A DNA stretch of 23,213 nucleotides from an uncultured Oscillibacter sp. (GCA_902490355.1 CABUDN010000019.1:1-23213), one strand, 5' to 3'. Shown: positions 1-7,212, numbered from the stretch's first letter. Made by a program: numbers and translations. The notes: generated by a model not told the origin, from the letters alone.

Positions 1-1
1 C

Positions 2-898
2 CGGATTGCCGCCCTGTATCGCAGGGACGGCGCCATGACGCTGCGCACCAGCCATGAAAATCCCGAAATTCAAAAGCTCTATGAGACGTTCTACGGACAT
101 CCGCTCAGTGAGCTGGCGGAAAAGATGCTCCACACTTCTTATCAGGATCAAAGCCAGCGTATCCAGAAAGCGCAGACGGAATCGGCTGCGGTAAACGCGG
201 AAAAGGAAAAAGGAGAAAACAAGACCATGACCAAATGGAAATGCAAAGTTTGCGGTTATATTTATGAGGGAGAGACGCTTCCTGCGGATTTCACCTGCCC
301 CCTCTGCAAGCAGCCCGCTTCTGCTTTCGAGAAAGTGGAGGAGGCTCCGGCCAAGAGCGGCGCGGGGAAGTATGCCGGCACCCAGACGGAAAAGAACCTG
401 GAGGCGGCCTTTGCCGGAGAGTCCCAGGCCCGCAATAAGTACACCTATTATTCTTCCGTGGCGCAGAAGGAGGGCTATGAACAGATTGCGGCGCTGTTCC
501 TGAAAACTGCGGAGAATGAAAAGGCACATGCCAAGATGTGGTTTGAAGAGCTCCACGGCCTGGGGGATACGGCAGAGAATCTTCTGCATGCTGCCGAAGG
601 AGAAAACTACGAATGGACCGACATGTATGACGGTTTTGCCAAGACTGCCGAGGAGGAAGGATTCCCGGAGCTGGCCGCCAAGTTCCGTCTGGTAGCGGCC
701 ATTGAGAAACGCCATGAGGAGCGTTATCGGGCCCTTCTGCGCAATGTAGAGACCGCGCAGGTTTTTGAAAAGAGCCAAGTCAAGGTCTGGGAGTGCCGCA
801 ACTGCGGCCACATTGTGGTAGGGACTGCCGCGCCGGAGGTCTGCCCGACTTGTCAGTACGGCAAAAGCTTTTTTGAGATCCACTGCGAAGACTATTGA
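2..898 (+). CDS. [FeFe] hydrogenase C-terminus continuous with rubredoxin-rubrerythrin-rubredoxin (5' partial)
   Basis: The frame is open from base 2 at the window edge. The first ~45 residues match the C-terminal (small-subunit) part of group A [FeFe] hydrogenases, with an SHENP motif, LYETF and an LLHTxY-like ending (MLHTSY). No stop follows. A charged Ala/Lys/Glu linker leads to a Met at 227, an N-terminal rubredoxin-like domain (CKVCG...CPLC), a ferritin-like diiron domain with intact ExxH pairs (EKAH, EKRH), and a C-terminal rubredoxin (CRNCG...CPTC). Rubrerythrins reduce hydrogen peroxide in the cytoplasm of anaerobes using electrons passed through rubredoxin centres. Either this is a true hydrogenase-rubrerythrin fusion, or the rubrerythrin is also made separately from 227 (222 residues), where an AAGGAG-like site lies 11-13 bases upstream. 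The domain calls are firm; the fusion rests on the missing stop. A strong terminator follows. Confidence 0.85.
   Translation, partial: RIAALYRRDGAMTLRTSHENPEIQKLYETFYGHPLSELAEKMLHTSYQDQSQRIQKAQTESAAVNAEKEKGENKTMTKWKCKVCGYIYEGETLPADFTCPLCKQPASAFEKVEEAPAKSGAGKYAGTQTEKNLEAAFAGESQARNKYTYYSSVAQKEGYEQIAALFLKTAENEKAHAKMWFEELHGLGDTAENLLHAAEGENYEWTDMYDGFAKTAEEEGFPELAAKFRLVAAIEKRHEERYRALLRNVETAQVFEKSQVKVWECRNCGHIVVGTAAPEVCPTCQYGKSFFEIHCEDY
207..229 (+). promoter_or_regulatory. Internal ribosome binding site and ATG for a stand-alone rubrerythrin
   Basis: An AAAAAGGAG-type sequence ends at about 215, 11 bases before an ATG at 227. From this ATG the protein starts MTKWKCKVCGY, which is how rubredoxin-first rubrerythrins normally begin. 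It could allow independent translation inside the fused frame. Confidence 0.5.
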
Positions 899-953
899 TG
901 CAGTCCGCCCGGCGGGTGTTCGGCTGCATATGTCCGGAAAATAAGGGAAGTAT

Positions 954-988
954 CGGAGCAAGCAGAAATGCTTGCTCCGGCTTTTTTT
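954..988 (+). terminator. Intrinsic terminator after the rubrerythrin
   Basis: A perfect 10-bp stem (954-963 with 970-979) with a 6-base loop is followed by GC and seven T. It closes the hydrogenase/rubrerythrin transcript. Confidence 0.9.
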
Positions 989-1090
989 GAGAATAAAAAC
1001 TGCGGCGGTTTGCACCGCGGAGGGAGCGGTCCCTTGCCAAAGTCCATAAAACTGTTGGGATGAAATTGAAATGTTTGGAAAAACGCACAA

Positions 1091-1120
1091 TTACGAAGGA
1101 GGAAAATGGTGTGATATGAT
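1091..1120 (+). promoter_or_regulatory. Putative extended -10 promoter for the DUF2798-like gene
   Basis: TATGAT at 1115-1120 is preceded by TGA, giving an extended -10 (TGn) motif. The -35 region is weak. This would put the transcription start near 1127, about 38 bases before the ATG at 1165. The perfect AAGGAGG at 1096-1102 would then lie upstream of the transcript; it leads only into a two-codon frame (ATG GTG TGA). The remainder of 899-1164 holds no other gene that I can support. Confidence 0.4.
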
Positions 1121-1164
1121 GGGAAAGCCCCTTTTGAAAGCGGGGCAGGAAAGGATGGAAGAGT

Positions 1165-1647
1165 ATGCCGCAGAATCAGCGGGAGAGTTTGCTTTATACA
1201 GTGATGATGTGTTTTGTGATGGTGCTTTGGATGAGTATCTATAATGTGGCACTGCAGTATGGCACACTGGACTTGGAAGTTTTGGAAAAAGGGTGGATCG
1301 GCTTCCCCTTTGCCTATGTGTTCGGCATGTGCTGTGACTGGTTTGTGGCATCCAAAATTGCCAAGGGCGTGGCGTTTGGGTATCTGCTCAAGCCGCAGGA
1401 TCCTCCCCTGAAGAAAATCCTCTGCATTTCCGGGGGCATGGTGGTGTGCATGGTGATCCTGATGTCCTTTTACGGGGCCTGTGAGGCGGCGTTCCACACG
1501 GGAGCCTGGGGGGAGATTCCCTGGATCTGGCTGCGCAACATTCCGCGGAATTTTATCATGGCGTTGCCGTTTCAGTTTTTAATTGCCGGTCCTCTGGTGC
1601 GCAGGGTGTTTCGGAGGCTGTTCCCGGTGGGAACGGTACTGGCCTGA
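1165..1647 (+). CDS. DUF2798-like integral membrane protein
   Basis: This 160-residue hydrophobic protein starts MPQNQRESLLYT and has about four predicted membrane segments, around residues 9-30, 43-65, 85-108 and 130-152. The charged start followed by a VMMCFVMVLWMSIYN-type first helix and the overall length fit the DUF2798 family of small bacterial membrane proteins, whose function is not known. A GGAAG sequence lies about 6-10 bases before the ATG. It appears monocistronic, with its own promoter candidate upstream and two terminators downstream. The family call is from recollection of the pattern, not from a search. Confidence 0.75.
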   Translation: MPQNQRESLLYTVMMCFVMVLWMSIYNVALQYGTLDLEVLEKGWIGFPFAYVFGMCCDWFVASKIAKGVAFGYLLKPQDPPLKKILCISGGMVVCMVILMSFYGACEAAFHTGAWGEIPWIWLRNIPRNFIMALPFQFLIAGPLVRRVFRRLFPVGTVLA

Positions 1648-1704
1648 GAAACCCCGCAATGGGAAAGGCGTCTCGCAGCGGCCGGTAACAGTTTGTGCAG
1701 AATC

Positions 1705-1734
1705 AAACCGCGTCTGGAAATCCAGACGCGGTTT
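1705..1734 (+). terminator. Terminator 1 after the DUF2798-like gene
   Basis: A perfect 13-bp stem (1705-1717 with 1722-1734) has a 4-base loop; the T-run forms the end of the right arm. The arms are A-rich on the left and T-rich on the right, so it could act in both directions. Confidence 0.8.
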
Positions 1735-1757
1735 TCATATGGCCCCCGGCAAGGCGG

Positions 1758-1792
1758 AAGCGGCGCAGCCAGTCATGGCTGTGCCGCTTTTT
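1758..1792 (+). terminator. Terminator 2 after the DUF2798-like gene
   Basis: A 14-bp stem (1758-1771 with 1776-1789, including one G-U pair) has loop GTCA and ends in five T. It lies only 24 bases after the first terminator, so the downstream operon is well insulated. Confidence 0.85.
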
Positions 1793-1819
1793 CATGGCCT
1801 GTTCTTCAAAAGAAAGGCG

Positions 1820-1841
1820 GTATGTTGTCATAACAACATAC
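1820..1841. promoter_or_regulatory. 9-4-9 inverted repeat, candidate CRP/FNR-family operator of the fd-cupin-hcp operon
   Basis: GTATGTTGT and ACAACATAC form a perfect 9-bp dyad around CATA. Its centre is 1830.5. With the TATACT -10 at 1860-1865 and a start near 1872, the centre falls at about -41.5, the position of class II CRP/FNR-type activators. Hcp genes in anaerobes are commonly controlled by the CRP/FNR-family regulator HcpR, so such a regulator is the likely ligand. No regulator gene of this family is in the window. Confidence 0.6.
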
Positions 1842-1865
1842 GGATGAGGGAAAGCTGACTATACT
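1837..1865 (+). promoter_or_regulatory. Promoter of the ferredoxin-cupin-hcp operon
   Basis: TATACT at 1860-1865 is a good -10. The hexamer 17 bases upstream (CATACG at 1837-1842) is poor and overlaps the dyad, as expected for an activator-dependent promoter. Confidence 0.55.
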
Positions 1866-1914
1866 GAGGCTGTAAACGAAAAGCCATCAGGATAATGAAC
1901 AGGAGGATCAAACG

Positions 1915-2100
1915 ATGCGCTATATTGTAAATGGAAGTTGTGTAGGCTGCGGTCTCTGCACGGGAATTTGCCCGGAGGTCTTTACCATGACGGAAGAAGG
2001 CGTGGCCAAGGCCATCGACGAAGAGGTGGACCGGGATCTGGCAACAGCACTGGATGCGATGCAGAATTGCCCGGTACAGGCCATCGAGGCGCAGGAGTAA
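1915..2100 (+). CDS. Small single-cluster [4Fe-4S] ferredoxin
   Basis: This 61-residue protein has Cys9-x2-Cys12-x2-Cys15, Cys19-Pro and a second NCP motif with Cys52. That is the pattern of monocluster ferredoxins, in which Cys9, 12, 15 and 52 bind one [4Fe-4S] cluster and Cys19 is an extra cysteine. It would act as a cytoplasmic low-potential electron carrier. The start is set by AGGAGG at 1901-1906, 8 bases before the ATG. It is the first gene of a tight run with a cupin and hcp, which makes it a plausible electron donor to Hcp; that role is inferred from position. Confidence 0.92.
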   Translation: MRYIVNGSCVGCGLCTGICPEVFTMTEEGVAKAIDEEVDRDLATALDAMQNCPVQAIEAQE

Positions 2101-2110
2101 GGAGTCAGCC

Positions 2111-2455
2111 ATGCCCTATATCAAAAATTTCCCGCACGCCCAGGTGCGGCCCCTCGCTCAGGAGGTGGCCGCACAGCCCGGGCAGATTGTCAGCCGGACG
2201 CTGGCGCAGAATCCATATGTAAGCATCACGCTCTTTGCCTTTGCCGAAGGAGAGGAGATCAGCACCCACGACTCCGCCGGTGATGCCATGGTGCAGGTTC
2301 TGGAGGGAACCGGCCGCTTCACCGTAGGAGGAGAGGAACACCTGGTTCACGCCGGTGAGGCGCTGGTGATGCCGGCGGGGATTCCCCACGCGGTCTTCGC
2401 ACCGGAGGCGTTCAAAATGCTGCTGACCGTCGTGTTTCCCACCCAAACCAATTGA
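2111..2455 (+). CDS. Cupin-domain protein
   Basis: This 114-residue protein is almost entirely one small cupin barrel (Cupin_2 type). The first metal motif is GEEISTHD with His53 and Asp54, followed by Glu65 in QVLEG; the second has PAGIPHAV with His93. The usual second His of motif 1 is Asp here, so metal binding may be altered. The ATG at 2111 has AAGGAG about 6 bases upstream; the in-frame region before it overlaps the ferredoxin and is not coding. It sits 10 bases after the ferredoxin stop and 30 before hcp, so it is co-transcribed with the redox pair. Similar small cupins accompany anaerobic stress genes, but its substrate or ligand is unknown. Confidence 0.88.
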   Translation: MPYIKNFPHAQVRPLAQEVAAQPGQIVSRTLAQNPYVSITLFAFAEGEEISTHDSAGDAMVQVLEGTGRFTVGGEEHLVHAGEALVMPAGIPHAVFAPEAFKMLLTVVFPTQTN

Positions 2456-2485
2456 TTGAGAAAAAACCAAACAGGAGAAATGAAA

Positions 2486-4120
2486 ATGGATCAGAACATG
2501 TTTTGCTATCAGTGCCAGGAGACTGCCGGCTGCACCGGCTGCACCCGCTCCGGTGTGTGCGGAAAAACGCCGGATGTGGCGGCTATGCAGGATCTGCTGG
2601 TGTACGTAACCCGGGGACTGGCGGCGGTGACCACCGCCCTGCGCGCCCAGGGTAAGCGCGTGTCCCCGGAGGTCAGCCATCTGGTGACCTGGAATCTCTT
2701 TGCCACCATTACCAATGCCAACTTTGATGAGGCGGCCATCACCCAGCGGGTGGCGGAGACCCTGAAGGCCCGGGACAGCCTGCTGTCCCAGGTGGAGGCC
2801 CCTGCGGCGCTCCCCGAGGCGGCCCGGTGGGATGGTTCCGGTGATTGGAAGGCCAAGGCCCGGACGGTGGGCGTGCTCTCCACCCAGGATGAGGATGTGC
2901 GCTCTTTGCGGGAGCTGATTACCTATGGATTGAAGGGGCTGGCTGCCTACACCAAGCATGCCAACGCTCTGCTGCGCTCCGATGAGGAGGTGGATGCGTT
3001 CCTGGAGCGTGCTCTGGCTGCCACGCTGGATGACAGTTTGACTCTGGAGGAACTGACGGATCTGGTGCTGGAGACGGGCAAGTACGGCGTGCAGGGCATG
3101 GCCCTGCTGGATCAGGCCAATACCGGCCGCTACGGCAACCCGGAGATCACCCGGGTAAAGATCGGCGTGGGGAAGAATCCGGGCATCCTGGTATCCGGGC
3201 ATGATCTGCGGGATCTGGAGATGCTTCTGGAGCAGACCCAGGGCACCGGGGTGGACGTCTACACCCACTCGGAGATGCTGCCCGCCCATTACTATCCCTT
3301 CTTCAAGAAGTACCCCAACTTTGTGGGCAACTACGGCAACGCCTGGTGGAAGCAAAAGGAGGAGTTTGCGGCATTCGGCGGTCCCATTCTCATGACCACC
3401 AACTGCATTGTGCCGCCTGCACCCAGCTATCAGGACCGGCTGTATACCACCGGCGCGGCGGGATATCCCGGCTGCCGCCATATTCCCGGCGGCGCGGGAG
3501 AGGAGAAGGACTTCTCGGCCCTCATTGAGCATGCCCGCCGCTGCCCGCCGCCCCAGGAGCTGGAGCAGGGCGAGATTGTAGGCGGATTTGCCCACGCCCA
3601 GGTTCTGGCCCTGGCGGACCAGGTGGTGGCGGCGGTGAAGTCCGGCGCCATCCGGAAGTTTGTGGTCATGGCGGGCTGTGACGGCCGCGCCAAGAGCCGG
3701 TCCTACTATACGGAGTTTGCCAAGGCACTGCCCAAGGACACGGTGATCCTCACGGCGGGCTGCGCCAAGTACCGTTACAACAAGCTGGATCTGGGCGACA
3801 TCGGCGGGATTCCCCGAGTGCTGGATGCAGGCCAGTGCAACGACTCCTACTCGCTGGCCCTGATTGCCCTGAAGCTCCGGGAGGCCTTCGGATTGTCCGA
3901 TGTCAACGAGCTGCCCATTGTCTACAACATCGCCTGGTATGAGCAAAAAGCGGTGATTGTGCTGCTGGCGTTGCTGTATCTGGGTGTGAAGAACATTCAT
4001 CTGGGCCCCACGCTGCCCGCCTTCCTCAGCCCCAATGTGGCCAAGGTCCTGGTGGAGCAGTTCGGCCTGAGCGGCATTACCACTGTGGAGGAGGATCTGC
4101 GGCACTTCCTGGAAGCGTAA
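2486..4120 (+). CDS. hcp: Hybrid cluster protein (hydroxylamine reductase / NO reductase)
   Basis: Hcp reduces NO and hydroxylamine in the cytoplasm of anaerobes through a [4Fe-4S] cluster and a hybrid 4Fe-2S-2O cluster. The 544-residue length fits the family. The N-terminus has Cys7-x2-Cys10-x8-Cys19-x5-Cys25, the spacing of the class found in strict anaerobes, plus an extra Cys16. Hybrid-cluster ligands are present: TTNC, MAGCDGR with a cysteine, TAGCAKYRYN, DAGQCND and the WYEQKA Glu/Lys pair. The ATG at 2486 is preferred because AGGAG ends 8 bases upstream; an ATG at 2480 is too close. It is third in the operon after a ferredoxin and a cupin. Confidence 0.97.
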   Translation: MDQNMFCYQCQETAGCTGCTRSGVCGKTPDVAAMQDLLVYVTRGLAAVTTALRAQGKRVSPEVSHLVTWNLFATITNANFDEAAITQRVAETLKARDSLLSQVEAPAALPEAARWDGSGDWKAKARTVGVLSTQDEDVRSLRELITYGLKGLAAYTKHANALLRSDEEVDAFLERALAATLDDSLTLEELTDLVLETGKYGVQGMALLDQANTGRYGNPEITRVKIGVGKNPGILVSGHDLRDLEMLLEQTQGTGVDVYTHSEMLPAHYYPFFKKYPNFVGNYGNAWWKQKEEFAAFGGPILMTTNCIVPPAPSYQDRLYTTGAAGYPGCRHIPGGAGEEKDFSALIEHARRCPPPQELEQGEIVGGFAHAQVLALADQVVAAVKSGAIRKFVVMAGCDGRAKSRSYYTEFAKALPKDTVILTAGCAKYRYNKLDLGDIGGIPRVLDAGQCNDSYSLALIALKLREAFGLSDVNELPIVYNIAWYEQKAVIVLLALLYLGVKNIHLGPTLPAFLSPNVAKVLVEQFGLSGITTVEEDLRHFLEA

Positions 4121-4131
4121 AAGAGACAATA

Positions 4132-4170
4132 CCGCGGGGCGAATCGGGATATTCCCGGTTCGCCCCGCGG
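4132..4170. terminator. Strong hairpin between convergent hcp and the C-N hydrolase gene
   Basis: A 17-bp GC-rich stem (4132-4148 with 4154-4170, one G-U pair) has a 5-base loop. No clear T-run follows on the plus strand; on the minus strand only a weak T-rich stretch follows. It probably serves both convergent genes. Confidence 0.6.
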
Positions 4171-4192
4171 CGCGTTGTGGATCCGTTATCGG

Positions 4193-5278
4193 TTAGTTTC
4201 CGGTCAGATAAAGGAAATCCGGTTCCCGTCCCAGCGGGAATTGCACCGGCTGATCCGCGTTGGACAGATGATGGAGATCGATGCACTGTACACGCTGGTT
4301 TTCGTAGGTAGTCCAATAAAAGCGCAGGGATTCGGCACACATGATGGACGTGTATACCGTGTAGTCAAAGGGCACCACACCGGAATCCATCTCCGTTACG
4401 TGTCCGGGCTGGCTGACCCGGACCATGCCCAGGGGGAAGGCGGCACTCTGGAACAGGTGGAGCATGGCGGCGACGCCGGTTGCCTCGTCCTTCCCCGGCA
4501 GGCAGTGCTCCTTGAGCAGAGCCAGCCGGACAAACCGGGCGGGAGAACTCCAGTCTCCGGGCAGCCCCTGAGCGCCGCTGCCGGAGAAGCATTGGGTCAG
4601 GTTATCGCCGCATATGCACAGTCCATCGTGGTCCAGATCCCGGATTCCGGCATAATTGAGCAGGTTGAGCCGGTGCCAGCGATAATCCGGGCTGTTGGTC
4701 ATGACGCCGATGGTGCTGCGGTGGATGTGCAGGCCATCCTCGTCCGGCTCCACCACAATGCTCTCGCCGGTTCGGTCGGAGAAGGTCCAGTGAAGGGGCG
4801 GCACGGTCCCCCAGAAAGGACGGTCCACAAGGGTGAGTTCCTTGCGCAGGACCTGCACCACCTCTTCCACAGTGGCACATTGGGCCAGCAGATGGTAGAC
4901 CAGGAAGGGCGGCTGAATGGGAGTGGTGCCGGGGCGGCAGTGGGCGGAATAATGCGCCAGGGTGCGGTAGTAGAGCTGCCCGCCCATGAGACCCTGAGAA
5001 TTGAGTCCCTCATATAAAATGGCGATGCCGGAGGCGGGGGACAGCCCCATTCCCGCTGCGGCATAACGTGCGGTACGGCGGATTTCCTGCGTGCCGGAGA
5101 CGTCTTCCGCTCCGAAAATCCGATAGACGGTTCCGGCGGGGAAAAACGTGACCATGGTGCCTTCTGCCAGGCGGTTGAAATCCAGATTGCGGCCCCAAAG
5201 GTGTTTGCCGTCTTCGGTGTGCCAGCTCAGAGCACTGCATCCGGCACACAGCATGGAATCGTGCGGTAGTGTTGTCAT
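4193..5278 (-). CDS. Linear amide C-N hydrolase, choloylglycine hydrolase family (bile salt hydrolase / penicillin V acylase-like)
   Basis: This is an Ntn hydrolase that cleaves linear amides such as conjugated bile salts or penicillin V. In the 361-residue protein the likely nucleophile is Cys14 (AGCSALSW), followed by GRNLDF (Asp33), GLNSQG (Asn93), MTNSPDYRW (Asn195) and SSPARFVR (Arg248); these match the family's catalytic and oxyanion residues. The ATG at 5278 has AGGGGG about 8 bases upstream, whereas the longer frame up to 5356 lacks support. In classical bile salt hydrolases the nucleophile follows the initiator Met directly. Here about 13 residues precede it (five if Met9 is used), so a propeptide must be removed. 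There is no signal peptide. The substrate cannot be decided from sequence alone. Confidence 0.85.
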   Translation of the reverse strand: MTTLPHDSMLCAGCSALSWHTEDGKHLWGRNLDFNRLAEGTMVTFFPAGTVYRIFGAEDVSGTQEIRRTARYAAAGMGLSPASGIAILYEGLNSQGLMGGQLYYRTLAHYSAHCRPGTTPIQPPFLVYHLLAQCATVEEVVQVLRKELTLVDRPFWGTVPPLHWTFSDRTGESIVVEPDEDGLHIHRSTIGVMTNSPDYRWHRLNLLNYAGIRDLDHDGLCICGDNLTQCFSGSGAQGLPGDWSSPARFVRLALLKEHCLPGKDEATGVAAMLHLFQSAAFPLGMVRVSQPGHVTEMDSGVVPFDYTVYTSIMCAESLRFYWTTYENQRVQCIDLHHLSNADQPVQFPLGREPDFLYLTGN

Positions 5279-5363
5279 ATCCAAAATCCCCCTGTCTCTG
5301 CGTTGGTGTGAGCGTACGTACCACTTATATTTTCCAGTTGGATCCAATTTATACATGCCGGAG

Positions 5364-5401
5364 AAAAAACGGCTGCCCCGGCTCCTTTCCGGAGCCGGGG
5401 C
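5364..5401 (-). terminator. Intrinsic terminator of pckA
   Basis: Read on the minus strand, an 11-bp GC stem (5375-5385 with 5391-5401) is followed by GCC and a run of T (A-run at 5364-5369 on the plus strand). It separates pckA from the hydrolase gene. Between it and the hydrolase start lie a 10-bp palindrome TTGGATCCAA (5338-5347) and GTACGTAC (5314-5321); I could not assign a convincing promoter there. Confidence 0.85.
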
Positions 5402-5419
5402 GCTTGTGTCGTTTTCGGA

Positions 5420-7108
5420 TCAGAGGGTGTTGGCCTGCTCCACTACCTGCCGGATAGCCTCGGCAGCGTCAGCGGGCAGACGGTTGAAGCCGCCCTCGGC
5501 GGTATCCAGCTTGGTGACATAGTCCAGCCGGTCCTGCATCCGGGCCTTGAGCTGGGCCACATAGTCCGCGTCCTTCAGGTCGGGGACAAAGCCCTCCCAC
5601 TCCAGAATCTCAATGTCGGAGAAGGGACCCCAGGGCTTGAAGTCGGCCTTGCCCTCCACCACGGCTTCCAGGATACCCAGGGTATCTTCCTTCTGGACCT
5701 TCTTGCCCATGAAGTCGCCGGTGTTGATGATATAGCAGGCCACGTTCTTCTCGGCCACCAGCTTCTTGAACTTCTCGTAGTCATTGACCAGCGGATAGGT
5801 GCGGAAGGGGTTGGCGTAGGGCTCCACCACCAGAGCATTGGGATCCACACCGGCCTTGAGCCGTTCAGCGGAGGAACGCTTGGTGGCCAGAGTCGCGCCC
5901 ATGACGGAGGCCAGGGAGGCACCCTTAAGCCGGACGATGGGCGGAATGGTGGGATCCTTCATGATCCAGAAAATGGCGTTGACGGGGGCGTCGATCTTAT
6001 CCACCCGGTTGGGAGACCAGAGCTTGGATTTGATGGCCCGGCCGTTGCCGTTGCGGATATCCTCGGTGACGCAGACGATCTTGCCGTCCTCATCCATGGT
6101 GGCGGAGCAGTTCTGCACAGTCAGCAGATACTTGTTGTCCGGTGCGTCCACGGGATAGTCGGAGGTCTTGTCAAAGTAGGTGGGCTCCAGAGCGATGGAG
6201 GCGCAGGTATCGGTGTTGATGATGAACGCGTCATCATGGAGCACCTTGATGGCGGGATATTTGCCGCCGTGCTTGGCGTGAGTCAGGGTGGACTTTCCGG
6301 AGCCGGACAGGCCGAACACTGCCGCCACGAACTTGCTGCCGTCGTCCAGAGTATACTCCTTCTGACCGCCGTGGCAGGAGGCATAGCCGTTGCGGTTGGC
6401 GATGGCCCAGGCCAGAGTCAGAGTGCCCTTCTTGTGCTCGCCGAAATAGCGCATGCCCAGAATGGCGGCGCAGTTGGCGTCGGTGTTGAAGTAGCACAGG
6501 CACTTGGGATCACACACATCCTCCTGGCCCGGCGCGCCGGTCCACTGCGGATCGGAGAAGATGTAAACATCGGGCTCGTTTCCGTTGCCGATGGGCTTGG
6601 AGTTTTTATACATCTTGACGTACTGATCGGACAGATACTGGAAGTTGAGCATCCAGTTGTACAGGAGGTTTTCCTCTCCCTCGGGGATCAGCAGGTGAGC
6701 CTTGACCATGAATTCAGGATCCAGGCCGATGTAGACCTCGGCGTGGTACATGGTCTTCCAGCGGGTATCGTAAACCGCGTCCATCAGGATCTTATCCAGC
6801 GCGGTGGTGTTGACACCTTCCTTGCCGGTGATCCGGCGGGCGGGGGCATAACGGCCGGTGATGGAGCCGTCGTTGAACAGCAGCACCTTGGCATCGGGCT
6901 CCAGGCCGAACTCCTCGCCCCGGTAGACGGGCATATCCGTCACAACCGTGCCGGGAGAATTCTTGGCCAGCTCATAGGCCTCCCGCAGGGTGTTGACTTT
7001 GATCACATTGTTGCCGTAGAAGGGGGCCTCAATAATGGAACGGGTCTTGGAGAACCCGACTTTTCCCGGGCCGATTTCCGTTCTGGGATAATAGGCTTTC
7101 GTAGACAT
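5420..7108 (-). CDS. pckA: Phosphoenolpyruvate carboxykinase (ATP)
   Basis: It interconverts oxaloacetate + ATP and PEP + CO2 + ADP in the cytosol. In fermenting anaerobes it often runs in the CO2-fixing, ATP-yielding direction. The 562-residue protein has the ATP-type kinase-1a P-loop GLSGSGKST (266-274) and the metal-binding kinase-2 motif HDDAF (291-295), preceded by a well-conserved region around TLAWAIANRNGY. Length is slightly above the usual 530-540. The ATG at 7108 has AGGAGG 11 bases upstream. It lies downstream of ksgA on the same strand, with a hairpin and a promoter candidate in the 104-base gap, so it is probably transcribed on its own. Confidence 0.96.
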   Translation of the reverse strand: MSTKAYYPRTEIGPGKVGFSKTRSIIEAPFYGNNVIKVNTLREAYELAKNSPGTVVTDMPVYRGEEFGLEPDAKVLLFNDGSITGRYAPARRITGKEGVNTTALDKILMDAVYDTRWKTMYHAEVYIGLDPEFMVKAHLLIPEGEENLLYNWMLNFQYLSDQYVKMYKNSKPIGNGNEPDVYIFSDPQWTGAPGQEDVCDPKCLCYFNTDANCAAILGMRYFGEHKKGTLTLAWAIANRNGYASCHGGQKEYTLDDGSKFVAAVFGLSGSGKSTLTHAKHGGKYPAIKVLHDDAFIINTDTCASIALEPTYFDKTSDYPVDAPDNKYLLTVQNCSATMDEDGKIVCVTEDIRNGNGRAIKSKLWSPNRVDKIDAPVNAIFWIMKDPTIPPIVRLKGASLASVMGATLATKRSSAERLKAGVDPNALVVEPYANPFRTYPLVNDYEKFKKLVAEKNVACYIINTGDFMGKKVQKEDTLGILEAVVEGKADFKPWGPFSDIEILEWEGFVPDLKDADYVAQLKARMQDRLDYVTKLDTAEGGFNRLPADAAEAIRQVVEQANTL

Positions 7109-7124
7109 ACCGCATGCATCCTCC

Positions 7125-7150
7125 TGTCAAAGTTTTCGAAACTTGTCAAA
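7125..7150. promoter_or_regulatory. Repeat/dyad cluster in the pckA leader
   Basis: TGTCAAA occurs twice (7125-7131 and 7144-7150), 19 bases apart, around the near-palindrome AAGTTTTCGAAACTT. The cluster lies directly upstream of the pckA ribosome binding site. It could be an operator or an RNA control element; its function is not known. Confidence 0.35.
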
Positions 7151-7172
7151 AAACAGCAGTTGATTTAACTGC
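7148..7172 (-). terminator. Short hairpin with T-run after ksgA
   Basis: On the minus strand GCAGTT and AACTGC pair (7156-7161 with 7167-7172, 5-base loop) and are followed by TGTTTTTT. This is a weak intrinsic terminator for ksgA, or a leader hairpin of pckA. Confidence 0.5.
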
Positions 7173-7201
7173 ATGATACCGCAAAATCCACAAAAAAGCA
7201 A
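7173..7201 (-). promoter_or_regulatory. Candidate pckA promoter
   Basis: On the minus strand TTGCTT (7196-7201) and TATCAT (7173-7178) are 17 bases apart. The predicted start falls inside the hairpin, so the hairpin would act on ksgA transcripts only. Confidence 0.35.
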
Positions 7202-7212
7202 GCGAAAAACGA

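Noticed and set aside
1106..1114. A gene starting at the ATG just after AAGGAGG
   Set aside because: The frame is ATG GTG TGA only; the next frame (1116) gives 42 codons overlapping the DUF2798-like gene without domain support.
2105..4129. A 674-codon open frame on the minus strand across hcp
   Set aside because: It is antisense to a clearly recognised hcp, has His/Gln/Gly-rich low-complexity content, and is explained by codon bias of the real gene.
6236..7168. A 310-codon plus-strand frame over pckA
   Set aside because: Antisense to pckA; no recognisable domain or ribosome binding site.
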